Source: Jeotgalibacillus aurantiacus | Lineage (GTDB): Bacteria > Bacillota > Bacilli > Bacillales > Jeotgalibacillaceae | Reading direction: 5' to 3' | NCBI RefSeq assembly: GCF_020595125.1 | Contig: NZ_JACNMS010000002.1 | Span: 124,001 to 188,000, forward strand | DNA length: 64,000 nucleotides | Part shown: positions 26,152 to 35,540 of the stretch, piece after piece | Numbering within the stretch: the stretch's first letter is position 1 | How the letters are laid out: the number at the start of each line of letters is the position of its first letter | Position numbers and translations under genes: made by a program | The notes under the pieces: model-generated | Seen by the model: the letters and a program-made list of their open reading frames with translations, nothing else | Told to the model about the DNA's origin: nothing | Databases searched by the model: none

Positions 26152-27054
26152 TTACGCCTTTTGATGTTCCTTGTAATACCAGCTTGATAATTCCCTCGAT
26201 ACATAAGGTTTAATAATATCTATAGATTGTACCAGTGAATCCAGATTGATGCCTGTTTCAATGCCCATCTCGTGCAGCATATACACGACATCCTCTGTCG
26301 CGACATTTCCACTGGCGCCGGGAGCGAACGGACAGCCGCCAAGGCCGCCTGCAGATGAATCAAACCGGTTAATGCCGGCAAGGAGAGCGGCATAAATATT
26401 AGCCAGTGCCATTTTCCGCGTATCATGGAAATGGGCGGTTAACAAAATGCCCGGAAGCTCTTCCTTCAGTTTTGAGAATAGCGCATACGATTCCTTCGGT
26501 GTTGCTTTTCCAATCGTATCTGCCACGCTCAGTTCATCCACGCCCATCTCATAAAAGGCCTGGCACAGTGCAAGGGTATCATCAGGATCCACAGCACCTT
26601 CATAAGGACAGTGGAAAGCCGTTGAAATACAGGCGCGGACAAAGATTCCCTGCATTTTCAGCTCCTTAATGACAGGGTGCAGACCCTTCAGTGCTTCTTC
26701 CGTTGTACGGTTGATATTCTTCTGATTAAAAGTCGAGCTCACCCCGATAAAGACCGCCACCGATTTTGCACCTGCCTGCAGGGCAGCTTCCACGCCTCTC
26801 TGATTCGGCGTCAGAACAATCGTTTTATCGTAGTGACTGACATATTCCATCACTTCAGCCGCATCGCTCATCTGCGGCACCCATTTCGGTGACACAAAGG
26901 ATGTGACCTCCATTTCACGAAATCCGGAATTAAATAGCGACTGAATAAAAGCGACCTTCTGTTCAGTCGGCACAAAGTTTGATTCATTCTGCAGACCGTC
27001 ACGCGGTCCTACTTCAATAATCGTTGCGGTTTCAGGTAAATTCACACGAGCCAA
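26152..27054 (-). CDS. Hydroxymethylglutaryl-CoA lyase
   Basis: A 300-residue TIM-barrel lyase splitting HMG-CoA into acetoacetate and acetyl-CoA, the last step of leucine breakdown. Substrate motif EVGPRDGLQNE at the N-terminus; the mobile-loop signature with the catalytic cysteine is GGLGGCPFAPGASGN; metal ligands sit in TAHFHDTR. The bacterial symbol varies (mvaB, yngG). It is divergent from thiolase-scoA-scoB, whose enzymes would take acetoacetate on to two acetyl-CoA. Confidence 0.92.
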   Translation of the reverse strand: MARVNLPETATIIEVGPRDGLQNESNFVPTEQKVAFIQSLFNSGFREMEVTSFVSPKWVPQMSDAAEVMEYVSHYDKTIVLTPNQRGVEAALQAGAKSVAVFIGVSSTFNQKNINRTTEEALKGLHPVIKELKMQGIFVRACISTAFHCPYEGAVDPDDTLALCQAFYEMGVDELSVADTIGKATPKESYALFSKLKEELPGILLTAHFHDTRKMALANIYAALLAGINRFDSSAGGLGGCPFAPGASGNVATEDVVYMLHEMGIETGINLDSLVQSIDIIKPYVSRELSSWYYKEHQKA

Positions 27055-27120
27055 CCCCTTTATGATTTTTCCAAGATCTAAAGTAAGCGTACCAGAAAAA
27101 ATCCAGTCGAAAAAGAAGGA

Positions 27121-27135
27121 ATTAAAGCGTTTTCA
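27121..27135 (+). promoter_or_regulatory. Possible cre (CcpA) site before the thiolase gene
   Basis: ATTAAAGCGTTTTCA fits the cre consensus WTGNAANCGNWNNCW at all but the G in position three. It lies 43 bp upstream of the thiolase start, where catabolite repression would suit a carbon-salvage operon. The site is degenerate and may be chance. Confidence 0.4.
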
Positions 27136-27177
27136 TAGAAAAGGAATAAGTGGAACACAACAAAGGAGGATTTTTTC

Positions 27178-28371
27178 ATGACAAGAGAAGCAGTAGTGGT
27201 AAGTGCAGTAAGAACAGCAATCGGTGCCTTTAACGGTTCACTGAAAGGGGTAAGTGCAACGGCACTTGGTGCAGTCGTGATAAAAGAAGCCGTACATAAA
27301 GCAGGTATTTCACCTGAGACGATTGATGAAGTCATTATGGGAAATGTCCTTCAGGCCGGGCTTGGTCAGAATCCCGCGAGACAGGCTGCGATTGAGGCGG
27401 GACTGCCGCAGGAAGTTCCGGCTATGACGATTAACAAAGTATGCGGATCAGGATTAAAAGCAATCCATCTGGCATCACAGGCAATTATCGCAGGAGATGC
27501 GGACATTATTGTCGCAGGTGGAATGGAAAATATGAGCCGTGCCCCGTATTTACTTGAAGGAGCACGTGACGGTTTTAAAATGGGCGATCAGAAAATGACA
27601 GACAGCATGATCCGTGACGGGTTATGGTGTGCCTTTAATGATTACCATATGGGGATGACAGCTGAGAACTTATGCGACCGGTACAGTCTGACGCGTGAGG
27701 AACAGGATGCGTTTGCGGCTGCCAGTCAGCAAAAAGCGGTGGCAGCGATTGAAGGCGGCCGCTTTGAAGACGAAATCGTACCGGTCGTGATCCCGCAGCG
27801 TAAAGGGGATCCGCTCGTATTTAAAACTGATGAATACCCAAGAGCGGGAACGACTGCTGAATCCCTCGGTAAGCTAAGAGGCGCGTTCAAAAAAGACGGC
27901 ACCGTAACAGCCGGGAATGCATCAGGAATCAATGATGGAGCAGCTGCTGTATTAGTCATGTCTAAAGAAAAAGCACTTGGGCTTGGCCTGACACCGCTTG
28001 TGACGATTAGAGGCAATGCGAGTGCAGGTGTGGATCCGAGCGTAATGGGAATCGGACCGGTACAGGCGGTGCAAAAAGCGCTGCAGAAATCAAGCACTGC
28101 TCTTGAGGATATGGATCTGATCGAAGCGAACGAAGCCTTTGCCGCACAGTCCCTTGCTGTGGATCGCGAGCTTTCGTTTAACAAAGAAAAGCTGAATGTC
28201 AATGGTGGTGCCATTGCACTTGGACATCCGATCGGAGCAAGCGGAACGAGAATTTTTGTGACGCTCGTTCATGAGATGCAAAAAAGAAATTCGCGTTACG
28301 GCCTGGCTACACTTTGTATCGGAGGCGGTCAGGGCGTGGCTACAGTTGTGGAAAGAGAGGGTGACGCGTAA
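27178..28371 (+). CDS. Acetyl-CoA C-acetyltransferase (thiolase)
   Basis: A 397-residue thiolase: active-site cysteine in [34 protein letters not shown] and the second cysteine in [10 protein letters not shown]. It joins or cleaves acetoacetyl-CoA and acetyl-CoA. First gene of a three-gene operon: its stop overlaps the scoA ATG by 1 nt. With the CoA transferase and HMG-CoA lyase the direction in vivo is probably degradative. The usual thiolase length. Confidence 0.94.
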   Translation: MTREAVVVSAVRTAIGAFNGSLKGVSATALGAVVIKEAVHKAGISPETIDEVIMGNVLQAGLGQNPARQAAIEAGLPQEVPAMTINKVCGSGLKAIHLASQAIIAGDADIIVAGGMENMSRAPYLLEGARDGFKMGDQKMTDSMIRDGLWCAFNDYHMGMTAENLCDRYSLTREEQDAFAAASQQKAVAAIEGGRFEDEIVPVVIPQRKGDPLVFKTDEYPRAGTTAESLGKLRGAFKKDGTVTAGNASGINDGAAAVLVMSKEKALGLGLTPLVTIRGNASAGVDPSVMGIGPVQAVQKALQKSSTALEDMDLIEANEAFAAQSLAVDRELSFNKEKLNVNGGAIALGHPIGASGTRIFVTLVHEMQKRNSRYGLATLCIGGGQGVATVVEREGDA

Positions 28372-29060
28372 TGAAAACCATTTATGCTAAAGCAGCTGAA
28401 GCTGTTTCACATATTAAAGATGGCGACACCGTCATGGTAGGCGGTTTTGGTTTGTGCGGGATCCCGGAGCAGCTGATTCTGGCACTAAGAGACAGTGGTG
28501 TAAAAGATTTAACCGTGATCTCAAATAACTGCGGCATCGATGAATGGGGACTTGGACTGCTTCTTCACGACCGTCAGATCAAAAAGATGATTGGCTCGTA
28601 TGTCGGGGAAAATAAGGAATTTGAGCGCCAGGTGTTATCCGGCGAGCTTGAGGTGGAGCTTGTGCCGCAGGGAACACTTGCAGAGCGCATCCGTGCCGGC
28701 GGGGCTGGGATTCCTGCCTTTTACACCCCGGCAGGCGTTGGAACCCCGGTAGCGGAAGGAAAAGAAGTGCGTGAATTTGACGGGAAAGAATACGTCCTAG
28801 AACAGGCACTGAAGGCAGATGTCAGTTTAGTACGTGCGTGGAAAGGCGATAAAATGGGCAATCTTGTGTACCGCAAAACAGCGCGTAATTTTAATCCAAT
28901 GATCGCAGCGGCAGGTAAAGTCACAATCGCTGAAGTGGAAGAACTTGTTGAAATCGGGGACCTTGATCCAAATGAAATTCATACGCCAAGCATTTATGTT
29001 CAGCATTTGATTCAGGCTGATCAGGAGAAACGCATTGAAAGAAGAACGGTGACAGCATAA
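28371..29060 (+). CDS. scoA: 3-oxoacid CoA-transferase subunit A
   Basis: A 229-residue alpha subunit of succinyl-CoA:3-oxoacid (or butyrate-acetoacetate) CoA-transferase. The [13 protein letters not shown] loop near the N-terminus binds CoA, and [16 protein letters not shown] is the conserved central motif. It pairs with scoB 17 bp downstream. It activates acetoacetate to acetoacetyl-CoA for the thiolase encoded just upstream. The choice of CoA donor cannot be fixed from sequence. Confidence 0.93.
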   Translation: MKTIYAKAAEAVSHIKDGDTVMVGGFGLCGIPEQLILALRDSGVKDLTVISNNCGIDEWGLGLLLHDRQIKKMIGSYVGENKEFERQVLSGELEVELVPQGTLAERIRAGGAGIPAFYTPAGVGTPVAEGKEVREFDGKEYVLEQALKADVSLVRAWKGDKMGNLVYRKTARNFNPMIAAAGKVTIAEVEELVEIGDLDPNEIHTPSIYVQHLIQADQEKRIERRTVTA

Positions 29061-29077
29061 CAGAAAGGGGTGTCAAC

Positions 29078-29740
29078 ATGGACAAACAAAAAGTAAGAGA
29101 AACGATTGCCAAACGTGCTGAAAGAGAAATCAATGATGGAGATTATGTTAATCTCGGGATCGGGATGCCGACTCTTGTAGCCAATCATCTGTCAGAAAAC
29201 AAGCAGGTCATTTTACAATCGGAAAACGGTCTGCTCGGTATTGGACGTTATCCAACTGAGGATGAAGTCGATGCTGACCTGATCAACGCCGGAAAAGAGA
29301 CCGTGACGGCTGTGAAAGGGGCTTCCTACTTTGACAGTGCCGAATCGTTTGCGATGATCAGAGGTGGTCATGTGGATGTGGCCATTTTAGGTGGAATGGA
29401 AGTATCAGAGTCAGGTGACTTGGCAAACTGGATGATCCCGGGTAAGATGATCAAAGGAATGGGCGGTGCAATGGATCTCGTTCATGGTGCCCGCAAGATT
29501 ATTGTGATTATGGAGCATGTCAACCGGGATGGACAGCCAAAGATCCTGAAGGAATGTTCACTTCCTCTGACGGGTAAAAAGGTTGTCAACCGGATTATTA
29601 CCGAGCGTGCGGTCATTGATGTAACAGAGAAGGGGCTTGTGCTTGCGGAAGTGGCGGAAGGATTTACGGTAGAAGAAATTGTGTCTTCCACTGAACCCGA
29701 GCTTCACGTGCCTGAACACGTTAAAACAGGTGCCTTCTAA
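29078..29740 (+). CDS. scoB: 3-oxoacid CoA-transferase subunit B
   Basis: A 220-residue beta subunit carrying the catalytic glutamate in [37 protein letters not shown] and [19 protein letters not shown] are family landmarks. AGAAAGGGG precedes the ATG. It completes the CoA-transferase heteromer. A small YqkE-like gene follows 36 bp later. Confidence 0.93.
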   Translation: MDKQKVRETIAKRAEREINDGDYVNLGIGMPTLVANHLSENKQVILQSENGLLGIGRYPTEDEVDADLINAGKETVTAVKGASYFDSAESFAMIRGGHVDVAILGGMEVSESGDLANWMIPGKMIKGMGGAMDLVHGARKIIVIMEHVNRDGQPKILKECSLPLTGKKVVNRIITERAVIDVTEKGLVLAEVAEGFTVEEIVSSTEPELHVPEHVKTGAF

Positions 29741-29776
29741 CATCCGTCCAGCACGCCGCATGATGGAGGTAATCAG

Positions 29777-30013
29777 ATGAGAAAAGGACATCAGAAGCAG
29801 CAGGAGAAGGAACCAAGCCTGAAAGATTCACTGAATCAGGACATGCTTGAAAAACTTCAGAACCTGAAGAAAAATGCTGTGGAAGCAGAAGAAAAAGCGC
29901 GTCAGGAGCGGATCAGACAAAAAGAAGCTGAACGCATCGAGCGTGAGAAAAATAAATCCTTTGAAGAACTGCTGGATGAAAGCAGCATGAACTGGAAGGA
30001 TTATAAAAGCTGA
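29777..30013 (+). CDS. Small YqkE-like protein (DUF3886 type)
   Basis: A 78-residue, very hydrophilic protein made almost entirely of a charged helix (QEKEPSLKDSLNQDMLEKL then EAEEKARQERIRQKEAERIE), with a conserved SSMNWKDYK end. This is the YqkE/DUF3886 pattern, and it precedes the aldo/keto reductase and nudF as in B. subtilis yqkE-yqkF-yqkG. A coiled-coil role is likely; function unknown. Confidence 0.78.
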   Translation: MRKGHQKQQEKEPSLKDSLNQDMLEKLQNLKKNAVEAEEKARQERIRQKEAERIEREKNKSFEELLDESSMNWKDYKS

Positions 30014-30019
30014 AACAAA

Positions 30020-30054
30020 AAGGACCGCCTGCTGTATCGCTGCATGCGGTCCTT
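30020..30054. terminator. Bidirectional terminator between the YqkE-like and YqkF genes
   Basis: AAGGACCGC and GCGGTCCTT form a 9-bp stem with an AAAAA run on the plus-strand left, which becomes the T run for the minus-strand gene. Confidence 0.75.
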
Positions 30055-30068
30055 CATTGTACCGTTAT

Positions 30069-30986
30069 TTATAAGCGGTGCTCGCTGTATCCGTTGTCTT
30101 TGGTCAGCTGCTTTAAGAGAGCAAGCTCTTGATCTGACAAGGCGGGAGACTCAACTGCTTTTACGTTCGAGAGCACCTGTTCCCTTGAACTTGCACCGGT
30201 AATAACGGTGGAGACGACTTTTTGTGACGCATTAAACTGTATCGCTAATTCTTCAAGTGGCCGGTTTTCAAACTTATCCTGCAGAGCATGGAGCAGCTCG
30301 GTCAGCTCATTATGGTCATAATTCAGGAAACCGTCTTTCGCCTGGTCAAGCTTCTTTTTAAACTGACCTGACAGTAATCCCTTTGCAAGCGGTCCGCGTG
30401 TAATGACAGAAACGCCATGTTTTTCAAGGATCGGGAATGCCTGTTCCTCAGGTCTGCGGTCGAGCAGGCTGTACTGCATCATATTGGATACGGCAGAAGA
30501 TCGGGGTGCATATTCATTGATCACATTCGGCCGGATGGAAGAAAACCCGTATTCGCGGATCAGCCCTTCAGCTTTCAGTTCTTCAAACGCTTCGATCGTT
30601 TCCTCAATCGGGTCATCGAGTGTGCCGCCGTGAAGCTGATATAAATCAATGTAGTCGGTCTGCAGGCGCTTGAGGCTGTTTTTAACCTGCTCTTTTATGT
30701 ATTGCTTTGAAGGGTCCCAGGACCAGCCGTCTTTTGCCGGGTTTGGTTTATTGCCAACCTTGGTTGCTATCAAAACCTCGCTTCTGACCTGCTTCAGCAC
30801 ATCACCGACGATTTCCTCATTCTGCCCGTAATCATACAGATCCGCTGTATCAAAATAATTAATCCCCTGATCATAAGCCGTTAACAGAATTTCTTCTGCT
30901 TTCTTTTTATCAGTTCCGATGGACATGCATCCAAGTCCGAGCAATGTCCCTTCAAGGGATGATGAACCTATTTTTCTTTTGATCAT
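30069..30986 (-). CDS. Aldo/keto reductase (YqkF type)
   Basis: A 305-residue NADPH-dependent TIM-barrel oxidoreductase. The catalytic tetrad is visible: Asp and Tyr in FDTADLYDYG, Lys in IATKVG, His in YQLHGG. ITGASSREQVLSN is the coenzyme-binding end. Matches B. subtilis YqkF in place and size. A GGAGGAG site precedes the ATG. Substrates unknown. Confidence 0.88.
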   Translation of the reverse strand: MIKRKIGSSSLEGTLLGLGCMSIGTDKKKAEEILLTAYDQGINYFDTADLYDYGQNEEIVGDVLKQVRSEVLIATKVGNKPNPAKDGWSWDPSKQYIKEQVKNSLKRLQTDYIDLYQLHGGTLDDPIEETIEAFEELKAEGLIREYGFSSIRPNVINEYAPRSSAVSNMMQYSLLDRRPEEQAFPILEKHGVSVITRGPLAKGLLSGQFKKKLDQAKDGFLNYDHNELTELLHALQDKFENRPLEELAIQFNASQKVVSTVITGASSREQVLSNVKAVESPALSDQELALLKQLTKDNGYSEHRL

Positions 30987-31103
30987 CGTACATCTCCTCC
31001 TTCATATAGTTAGTGTATTCTCAAAAAGGATTACGTTCAAACAGTCTGCTTTTTCATGTCTTTACTAAATGAAGGCTGATACAATATGAAAGGAGGAGTG
31101 ATC

Positions 31104-31649
31104 ATGTTGAAAAAATTCGAAGAAAAAACAATTTCTAAAGAAGTGCTGTATGAAGGGAAAATCATCAATCTCCAAATTGAAGAGGTTGAACTGCCGAACG
31201 GCAAAACGTCTAAACGTGAAATCATTAAACACCCCGGGGCAGTCTGCGTCATCGCTGTAACCGATGAGGGGAAAATCATCATGGTGGAGCAGTACCGCAA
31301 AGCGCTTGAGCGTTCGATTCTTGAAATCCCTGCAGGAAAACTGGAGGAGGGAGAAGAACCGCATATTACAGCTGTCCGGGAACTTGAGGAGGAAACAGGC
31401 TATGGCTGCCGGGAGTTAAAGCCGCTCATTTCTTTCTATACGTCACCGGGCTTTGCTGACGAACTGGTTCACGTTTTTGTCGCTGAAGATCTTTATAAAA
31501 TCGAAAATGCGAGCGCAACAGATGAAGATGAATTTGTTGAACTCGTTGAACTGACGCTTGAGGAAGCGGAAGAATGTGTGAAAACACAGCGCATTTTTGA
31601 TGCGAAAACCGCTTATGCCGTCCTGCACCTGAGACTTCAGCAAAGCTGA
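31104..31649 (+). CDS. nudF: ADP-ribose pyrophosphatase (Nudix)
   Basis: A 181-residue Nudix hydrolase that splits ADP-ribose into AMP and ribose-5-phosphate. The Nudix box GX5EX7REUXEEXGU is intact (from GKLEEGEEP to RELEEETGY). ATG 31104 is preceded by GAAAGGAGGAG; an 18-nt upstream extension lies across the ribosome-binding site and is dropped. In B. subtilis nudF (yqkG) also stands before spoIIM and fur, as here. Confidence 0.93.
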   Translation: MLKKFEEKTISKEVLYEGKIINLQIEEVELPNGKTSKREIIKHPGAVCVIAVTDEGKIIMVEQYRKALERSILEIPAGKLEEGEEPHITAVRELEEETGYGCRELKPLISFYTSPGFADELVHVFVAEDLYKIENASATDEDEFVELVELTLEEAEECVKTQRIFDAKTAYAVLHLRLQQS

Positions 31650-31664
31650 GGTGATTCATGAACT

Positions 31665-31703
31665 CTTTTTATTTGCATACAATGGAGAAATGCAAATAAA
31701 AGG
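31665..31703 (+). promoter_or_regulatory. SigE-like promoter and inverted repeat before spoIIM
   Basis: CATACAAT at 31676-31683 matches the SigE -10 consensus; a weak -35 may lie near 31656-31662. The -10 sits inside a perfect 12-bp inverted repeat, TTTTATTTGCAT (31667-31678) with ATGCAAATAAAA (31690-31701), extendable by two pairs into the AGGGGG ribosome-binding site. Mother-cell expression of spoIIM is known in B. subtilis; the hairpin role is inference. Confidence 0.6.
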
Positions 31704-31714
31704 GGGCAGAATAC

Positions 31715-32332
31715 GTGAAAGGACCTGCAGCACGGCAATTACAACGCTATGTAAACACCCATCTGTCATTTTATCTGTTCAGCTTACTGCTTTTAGTAGG
31801 GGGAACAGTGACCGGAGCCATTCTGGTCAATGACTTTTCGTCACATAATGTGACAATAGACAGCCTGAATTTGATTTGGCCTGATGGTACACTGACTGAT
31901 CAAATTGAAACGATTAAATCATATATGTTTGCTGATCTGATTATCCTGTTTATGATGTGGATTTCAGGACTGACGCTGATCGGCATTCCTGCTGCATGGT
32001 TTCTGTTATACATAAAAGGCTGTCTGTTTGGCTTTGCTGCAGGTTTTCTTGTATATCAAAGTGGATGGGAAGGGATTTGGCATGCAACAGGGCTGCTGTT
32101 GCCACAGAATCTTCTTCTGATCCCTGTCTATCTGATTGTCTGCAGCCAGGCTACGATCCTGACTTTCCAGCTCTGGAAAAGTGTTTTAACACGCCAGTCA
32201 TTTGGTCCTGCGTTTAGGAAAACCATTATTTCCTATTGCGCCGTTCTCACCCTTGTTCTGGTTATAGCAGCTGCTGGTGCTGCAATAGAGCTTATCGTTC
32301 CGGTTCAGTGGGCTAAATGGTTTATTACATGA
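31715..32332 (+). CDS. spoIIM: Stage II sporulation protein M
   Basis: A 205-residue membrane protein with about five transmembrane helices. It is a component of the mother-cell DMP complex (with SpoIID and SpoIIP) that drives septal peptidoglycan remodelling and engulfment. It starts at GTG after AAGGGGGC. Family landmarks: FFxx-type long central helices and the periplasmic NDFSSHNVTIDSL loop. Located between nudF and fur as in B. subtilis. Its start region carries a SigE-like -10 box. Confidence 0.9.
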   Translation: MKGPAARQLQRYVNTHLSFYLFSLLLLVGGTVTGAILVNDFSSHNVTIDSLNLIWPDGTLTDQIETIKSYMFADLIILFMMWISGLTLIGIPAAWFLLYIKGCLFGFAAGFLVYQSGWEGIWHATGLLLPQNLLLIPVYLIVCSQATILTFQLWKSVLTRQSFGPAFRKTIISYCAVLTLVLVIAAAGAAIELIVPVQWAKWFIT

Positions 32333-32369
32333 TAATTATTATTAAATAATAATAAATTTCCTCCTTAAA

Positions 32370-32413
32370 TTATAATGATTATCGTTTGCATTTATCAATT
32401 GGTTTGTTATAAT
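32370..32413 (+). promoter_or_regulatory. fur promoter with PerR-type box
   Basis: TTATAATGATTATCG at 32370-32384 matches the PerR box TTATAATNATTATAA at 13 of 15 positions. It touches the -35 TTGCAT (32386-32391); TATAAT follows at 32408-32413 with a 16-bp spacer. PerR control of fur is known in B. subtilis, so peroxide and metal status likely set fur expression here too. Confidence 0.75.
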
Positions 32414-32444
32414 GAGAATTGATAATGCGAGGGAGGGGTACCTA

Positions 32445-32897
32445 GTGGAAAACCGGATTGAACGAATAAAAAAACAGCTGCATTCAGCCAGCTATAAGCT
32501 GACCCCTCAGCGCGAAGCGACAGTGAGAGTCCTGCTTGAAAATGAAGCAGACCATCTGAGTGCAGAGGACGTTTATTTACTAGTGAAGGAAAAAGCGCCC
32601 GAAATTGGACTGGCTACTGTCTACCGTACGCTTGAACTTTTATCAGAATTAAAAGTAGTAGATAAAATCAATTTTGGTGACGGTGTCTCGCGCTATGATC
32701 TTCGAAAAGAGGGTGCTGCACACTTTCATCACCATCTGATCTGCCTTGAGTGCGGAACAGTAGATGAAATACAGGATGATCTACTCGAAGATGTGGAAGA
32801 AATTGTTGAACGCGACTGGAATTTTAAAATTAAAGATCACCGCCTTACGTTTCACGGCATTTGTCACAGATGTCATGATGGAACGGATGAGGGATAA
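32445..32897 (+). CDS. fur: Ferric uptake regulator Fur
   Basis: A 150-residue iron-responsive repressor. The winged helix includes GLATVYRTLELL; metal sites are in HFHHHLICLECG and HGICHRC, giving the two CxxC pairs of the structural zinc. GTG 32445 follows GGGAGGGG by 6 nt, and this gives the usual Fur length; the frame stays open upstream but runs into the -10 box. It is monocistronic with a terminator. Fur rather than PerR or Zur is chosen on synteny (nudF-spoIIM-fur-xerD). Confidence 0.88.
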   Translation: MENRIERIKKQLHSASYKLTPQREATVRVLLENEADHLSAEDVYLLVKEKAPEIGLATVYRTLELLSELKVVDKINFGDGVSRYDLRKEGAAHFHHHLICLECGTVDEIQDDLLEDVEEIVERDWNFKIKDHRLTFHGICHRCHDGTDEG

Positions 32898-32907
32898 TTG
32901 AAGAACA

Positions 32908-32938
32908 AACGGGACATTCATTGATATGTCTCGTTTTT
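32908..32938 (+). terminator. Terminator of fur
   Basis: AACGGGACAT with ATGTCTCGTT (one wobble) followed by TTTTT. Confidence 0.85.
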
Positions 32939-32959
32939 ATTTTGTTTAATAATAAAACC

Positions 32960-33072
32960 GGGCCGTATTCCACCTTCGCTTTCCGTGGCCGGGCGGTGAA
33001 CCCGCCTGCGCTTCGCACAGTCGGTTTCACCTGACCCTTTCCGCCACAGGAGTCTTCGGTGGAATACGGCCC
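32960..33072 (-). repeat. Interspersed palindromic element, copy F (middle form)
   Basis: 113 bp, the same length as copy B but in reverse. Perfect 15-bp arms GGGCCGTATTCCACC (32960-32974) and GGTGGAATACGGCCC (33058-33072) have a sequence unlike the other copies. The inner tip, read on the minus strand, is CTGTGC-GAA-GCGCAG. AAAACC precedes the left arm. It follows the fur terminator. Confidence 0.88.
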
Positions 33073-33263
33073 TTAGACAGGAACAGCTCATTAAAGTATT
33101 TTAGAAAATGAAAAGAATGAACTTATCATTTAAAACACTCTCTTACATTGATGGATGGTATAATTTTCGAACGTATAAAGCGAAAGCTCTTTCTTTAATT
33201 TGAATACGAAAGATGACTTTACCGGGCTTCCATAATACAATAGTAAGATAAGGGGGATATGTG

Positions 33264-34151
33264 ATGAAGGATCACCTGCAGGATTTTATTCAGTTTATGG
33301 TTGTTGAAAAAGGGTTGTCTAAAAATACGGTTCAATCTTATGAACGGGATTTGAAAAGTTATATAGATTATTTGATAAAAGTTGAACAGTTGCAGGATGT
33401 ATGTGACATTAAGCGGGTACATATTCTTCAGTTTTTTCACCTGTTAAAGTCAAAAGGGAAATCTTCGAGGACGATCGCACGTCATACGTCTTCTATCAGG
33501 TCGTTCCATCACTTTTTAATGCGGGACCGGCGATGTCAGGAAGATCCGACTGAACACCTGGATACACCAAAAGCAGAAAAATCCCTTCCGAAAGTGTTAA
33601 ACCTGGAAGAAGTTGAGGAATTATTAAATGCACCGGACCTCTCCAGAAAGAACGGCTGGCGTGACAAGGCGATGCTTGAGGTTTTATATGGGACCGGCAT
33701 GCGCGTCAGTGAGCTGATCGGATTGAATGCAGATGATGTGAATCTTGAAATGGGGTTTATCAGATGCAGGGGAAAGGGAAATAAAGAAAGAATTATTCCA
33801 ATAGGAAAAACAGCTTCAGAAGTCCTTTCAACTTATTTAAATCAGACGAGAAACCAGATGAAAAAAGGTCGGGAAACAGCGCTGTTTCTCAATCATCACG
33901 GGAACCGGTTAAGCAGGCAGGGTTTTTGGAAAATACTCAAATCACTTGCTTCAAAAGCAAGAATTGAAAAAGAACTCACTCCTCATACGTTAAGGCATTC
34001 ATTTGCCACACACTTACTTGAAAATGGGGCGGATTTGAGAGCGGTTCAGGAAATGCTTGGACATGCAGATATTTCCACCACCCAGATATATACACACGTA
34101 TCAACAAAGCGGATTCGCGAGGTTTATTCACAATTTCACCCGAGAGCCTGA
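33264..34151 (+). CDS. xerD: Site-specific tyrosine recombinase XerD
   Basis: A 295-residue recombinase that resolves chromosome dimers at dif with its partner XerC. N-terminal SAM-like domain ([23 protein letters not shown]), then the catalytic domain with Arg in [31 protein letters not shown] and nucleophile Tyr in IYTHVS. ATG 33264 is preceded by AGGGGGAT; a GTG one codon earlier is equally possible. No gene-cassette or prophage context, so this is the housekeeping enzyme, formerly RipX in B. subtilis. Confidence 0.94.
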   Translation: MKDHLQDFIQFMVVEKGLSKNTVQSYERDLKSYIDYLIKVEQLQDVCDIKRVHILQFFHLLKSKGKSSRTIARHTSSIRSFHHFLMRDRRCQEDPTEHLDTPKAEKSLPKVLNLEEVEELLNAPDLSRKNGWRDKAMLEVLYGTGMRVSELIGLNADDVNLEMGFIRCRGKGNKERIIPIGKTASEVLSTYLNQTRNQMKKGRETALFLNHHGNRLSRQGFWKILKSLASKARIEKELTPHTLRHSFATHLLENGADLRAVQEMLGHADISTTQIYTHVSTKRIREVYSQFHPRA

Positions 34152-34250
34152 TCCCGGGTGAAATTAGTTGTCAGACTTCAGACGAATATCTTGTCAGACT
34201 GAACATGATGCAGTTATGATAGAAACATGCAGATTAAAGGAGGAAGACGG

Positions 34251-35429
34251 ATGTCAACATTTAAACGCGTCCACCTGATCGTAATGGATTCGGTGGGAAT
34301 TGGTGAAGCGCCGGACGCAGCTGATTTTAATGATAAAGGTGCTCATACACTTGGTCATATTGCAGACCATATGGACGGTATGAATATGCCAAATATGGGT
34401 AAGCTCGGCCTTTCAAATATTGAGGAGATTAAGGGTATTGAGAAAGCGGTTTCCCCAATGGCTTATTTCACAAAAATGCAGGAGGCTTCTGTTGGTAAGG
34501 ATACGATGACAGGTCACTGGGAGATCATGGGGCTTAATATAGATAAGCCATTTAAAGTATACCCTGAAGGATTCCCGCAGGAGCTCATTGATCAGCTTGA
34601 AGAGAAAACGGGCAGAAAAGTGATTGGGAATAAGCCGGCAAGCGGAACAGCGATTCTTGACGAATTGGGAGAAGAGCACATGAAAACCGGTGCGCTGATT
34701 GTCTATACGTCAGCTGACCCAGTTTTACAGATTGCAGCGCATGAGGATATTATTCCGATTGAAGAGCAGTACCGTATTTGTGAAATCGCAAGAGAGCTGA
34801 CGCTGGATGAAAAATATCTGGTTGGCCGGATCATTGCCCGCCCATTCGTTGGAGAGCCTGGTTCATTCAAACGTACTTCTAATCGCCATGACTATGCTTT
34901 AAAACCGTTTGAACGTACTGTCATGAACGAATTGAAGGACAGCGGTTATGACGTAGTGGCAATCGGAAAGATCTCTGACATTTACAACGGTGAAGGGGTA
35001 ACAGACTCTCTTCGCACAAGTGACAACATGGACGGAATGGATAAGTTTATCCAGACGTTTGACCGTGATTTTACCGGTTTGAGCTTTTTGAACCTTGTTG
35101 ACTTTGATGCGCTGTTTGGTCACCGCCGCGATCCTAAAGGATATGGTGAAGCGCTTGAAGCTTATGATCAGCGTCTGACAGAAGTGTTTGAAAAAATGAC
35201 AGAGGACGACTTGCTGATTATTACAGCAGACCACGGAAATGATCCTGTTCACCACGGTACGGACCATACGCGTGAATATGTGCCGCTTCTGGTTTATTCT
35301 CCAAAATTAAAAGAAGCCGGACAGCTGGAGCTTCGTGAAACCTTTGCTGATATCGGTGCAACGGTTGCAGAAAACTTTAATGTAAAAGCACCTAAGTTCG
35401 GTAAAAGCTTCTTAAAAGATTTAATTTAA
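34251..35429 (+). CDS. deoB: Phosphopentomutase
   Basis: A 392-residue alkaline-phosphatase-superfamily mutase interconverting ribose- or deoxyribose-1- and 5-phosphate. Metal-binding [12 protein letters not shown] at the N-terminus, phosphothreonine region [10 protein letters not shown] and the second metal site [20 protein letters not shown] 34251 follows AAAGGAGGAAG. Paired with pdp downstream for nucleoside salvage, as drm-pdp in B. subtilis. Confidence 0.95.
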   Translation: MSTFKRVHLIVMDSVGIGEAPDAADFNDKGAHTLGHIADHMDGMNMPNMGKLGLSNIEEIKGIEKAVSPMAYFTKMQEASVGKDTMTGHWEIMGLNIDKPFKVYPEGFPQELIDQLEEKTGRKVIGNKPASGTAILDELGEEHMKTGALIVYTSADPVLQIAAHEDIIPIEEQYRICEIARELTLDEKYLVGRIIARPFVGEPGSFKRTSNRHDYALKPFERTVMNELKDSGYDVVAIGKISDIYNGEGVTDSLRTSDNMDGMDKFIQTFDRDFTGLSFLNLVDFDALFGHRRDPKGYGEALEAYDQRLTEVFEKMTEDDLLIITADHGNDPVHHGTDHTREYVPLLVYSPKLKEAGQLELRETFADIGATVAENFNVKAPKFGKSFLKDLI

Positions 35430-35442
35430 TAGGCAACAAGAT

Positions 35443-35485
35443 CCGGGAACCCGTTTGGATGAACAGCATATAAACAGGTTCCCGG
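35443..35485 (+). other. Stem-loop between deoB and pdp
   Basis: A perfect 9-bp inverted repeat CCGGGAACC/GGTTCCCGG with a 25-nt loop and no T-tract. It may stabilise or partly attenuate the deoB-pdp message. Confidence 0.55.
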
Positions 35486-35540
35486 TATTAGTCATGAACC
35501 ATTTGCCACACTATATTTAAAAAGAAACGGGGAAACGACA

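Noticed and set aside
27726-28214. 162-codon minus-strand frame inside the thiolase gene
   Set aside because: Fully within a well-supported thiolase; low-complexity Ser/Ala content typical of an antisense shadow.
32337-32360. AT-only palindrome after spoIIM as terminator
   Set aside because: TTATTATTAAATAATAATAA is symmetrical but has no GC pairs and no T-tract.
33264-34151. XerD as integrase of a mobile element
   Set aside because: Its sequence and neighbours (fur upstream, deoB downstream) match the housekeeping recombinase; no attachment repeats or cargo genes flank it.
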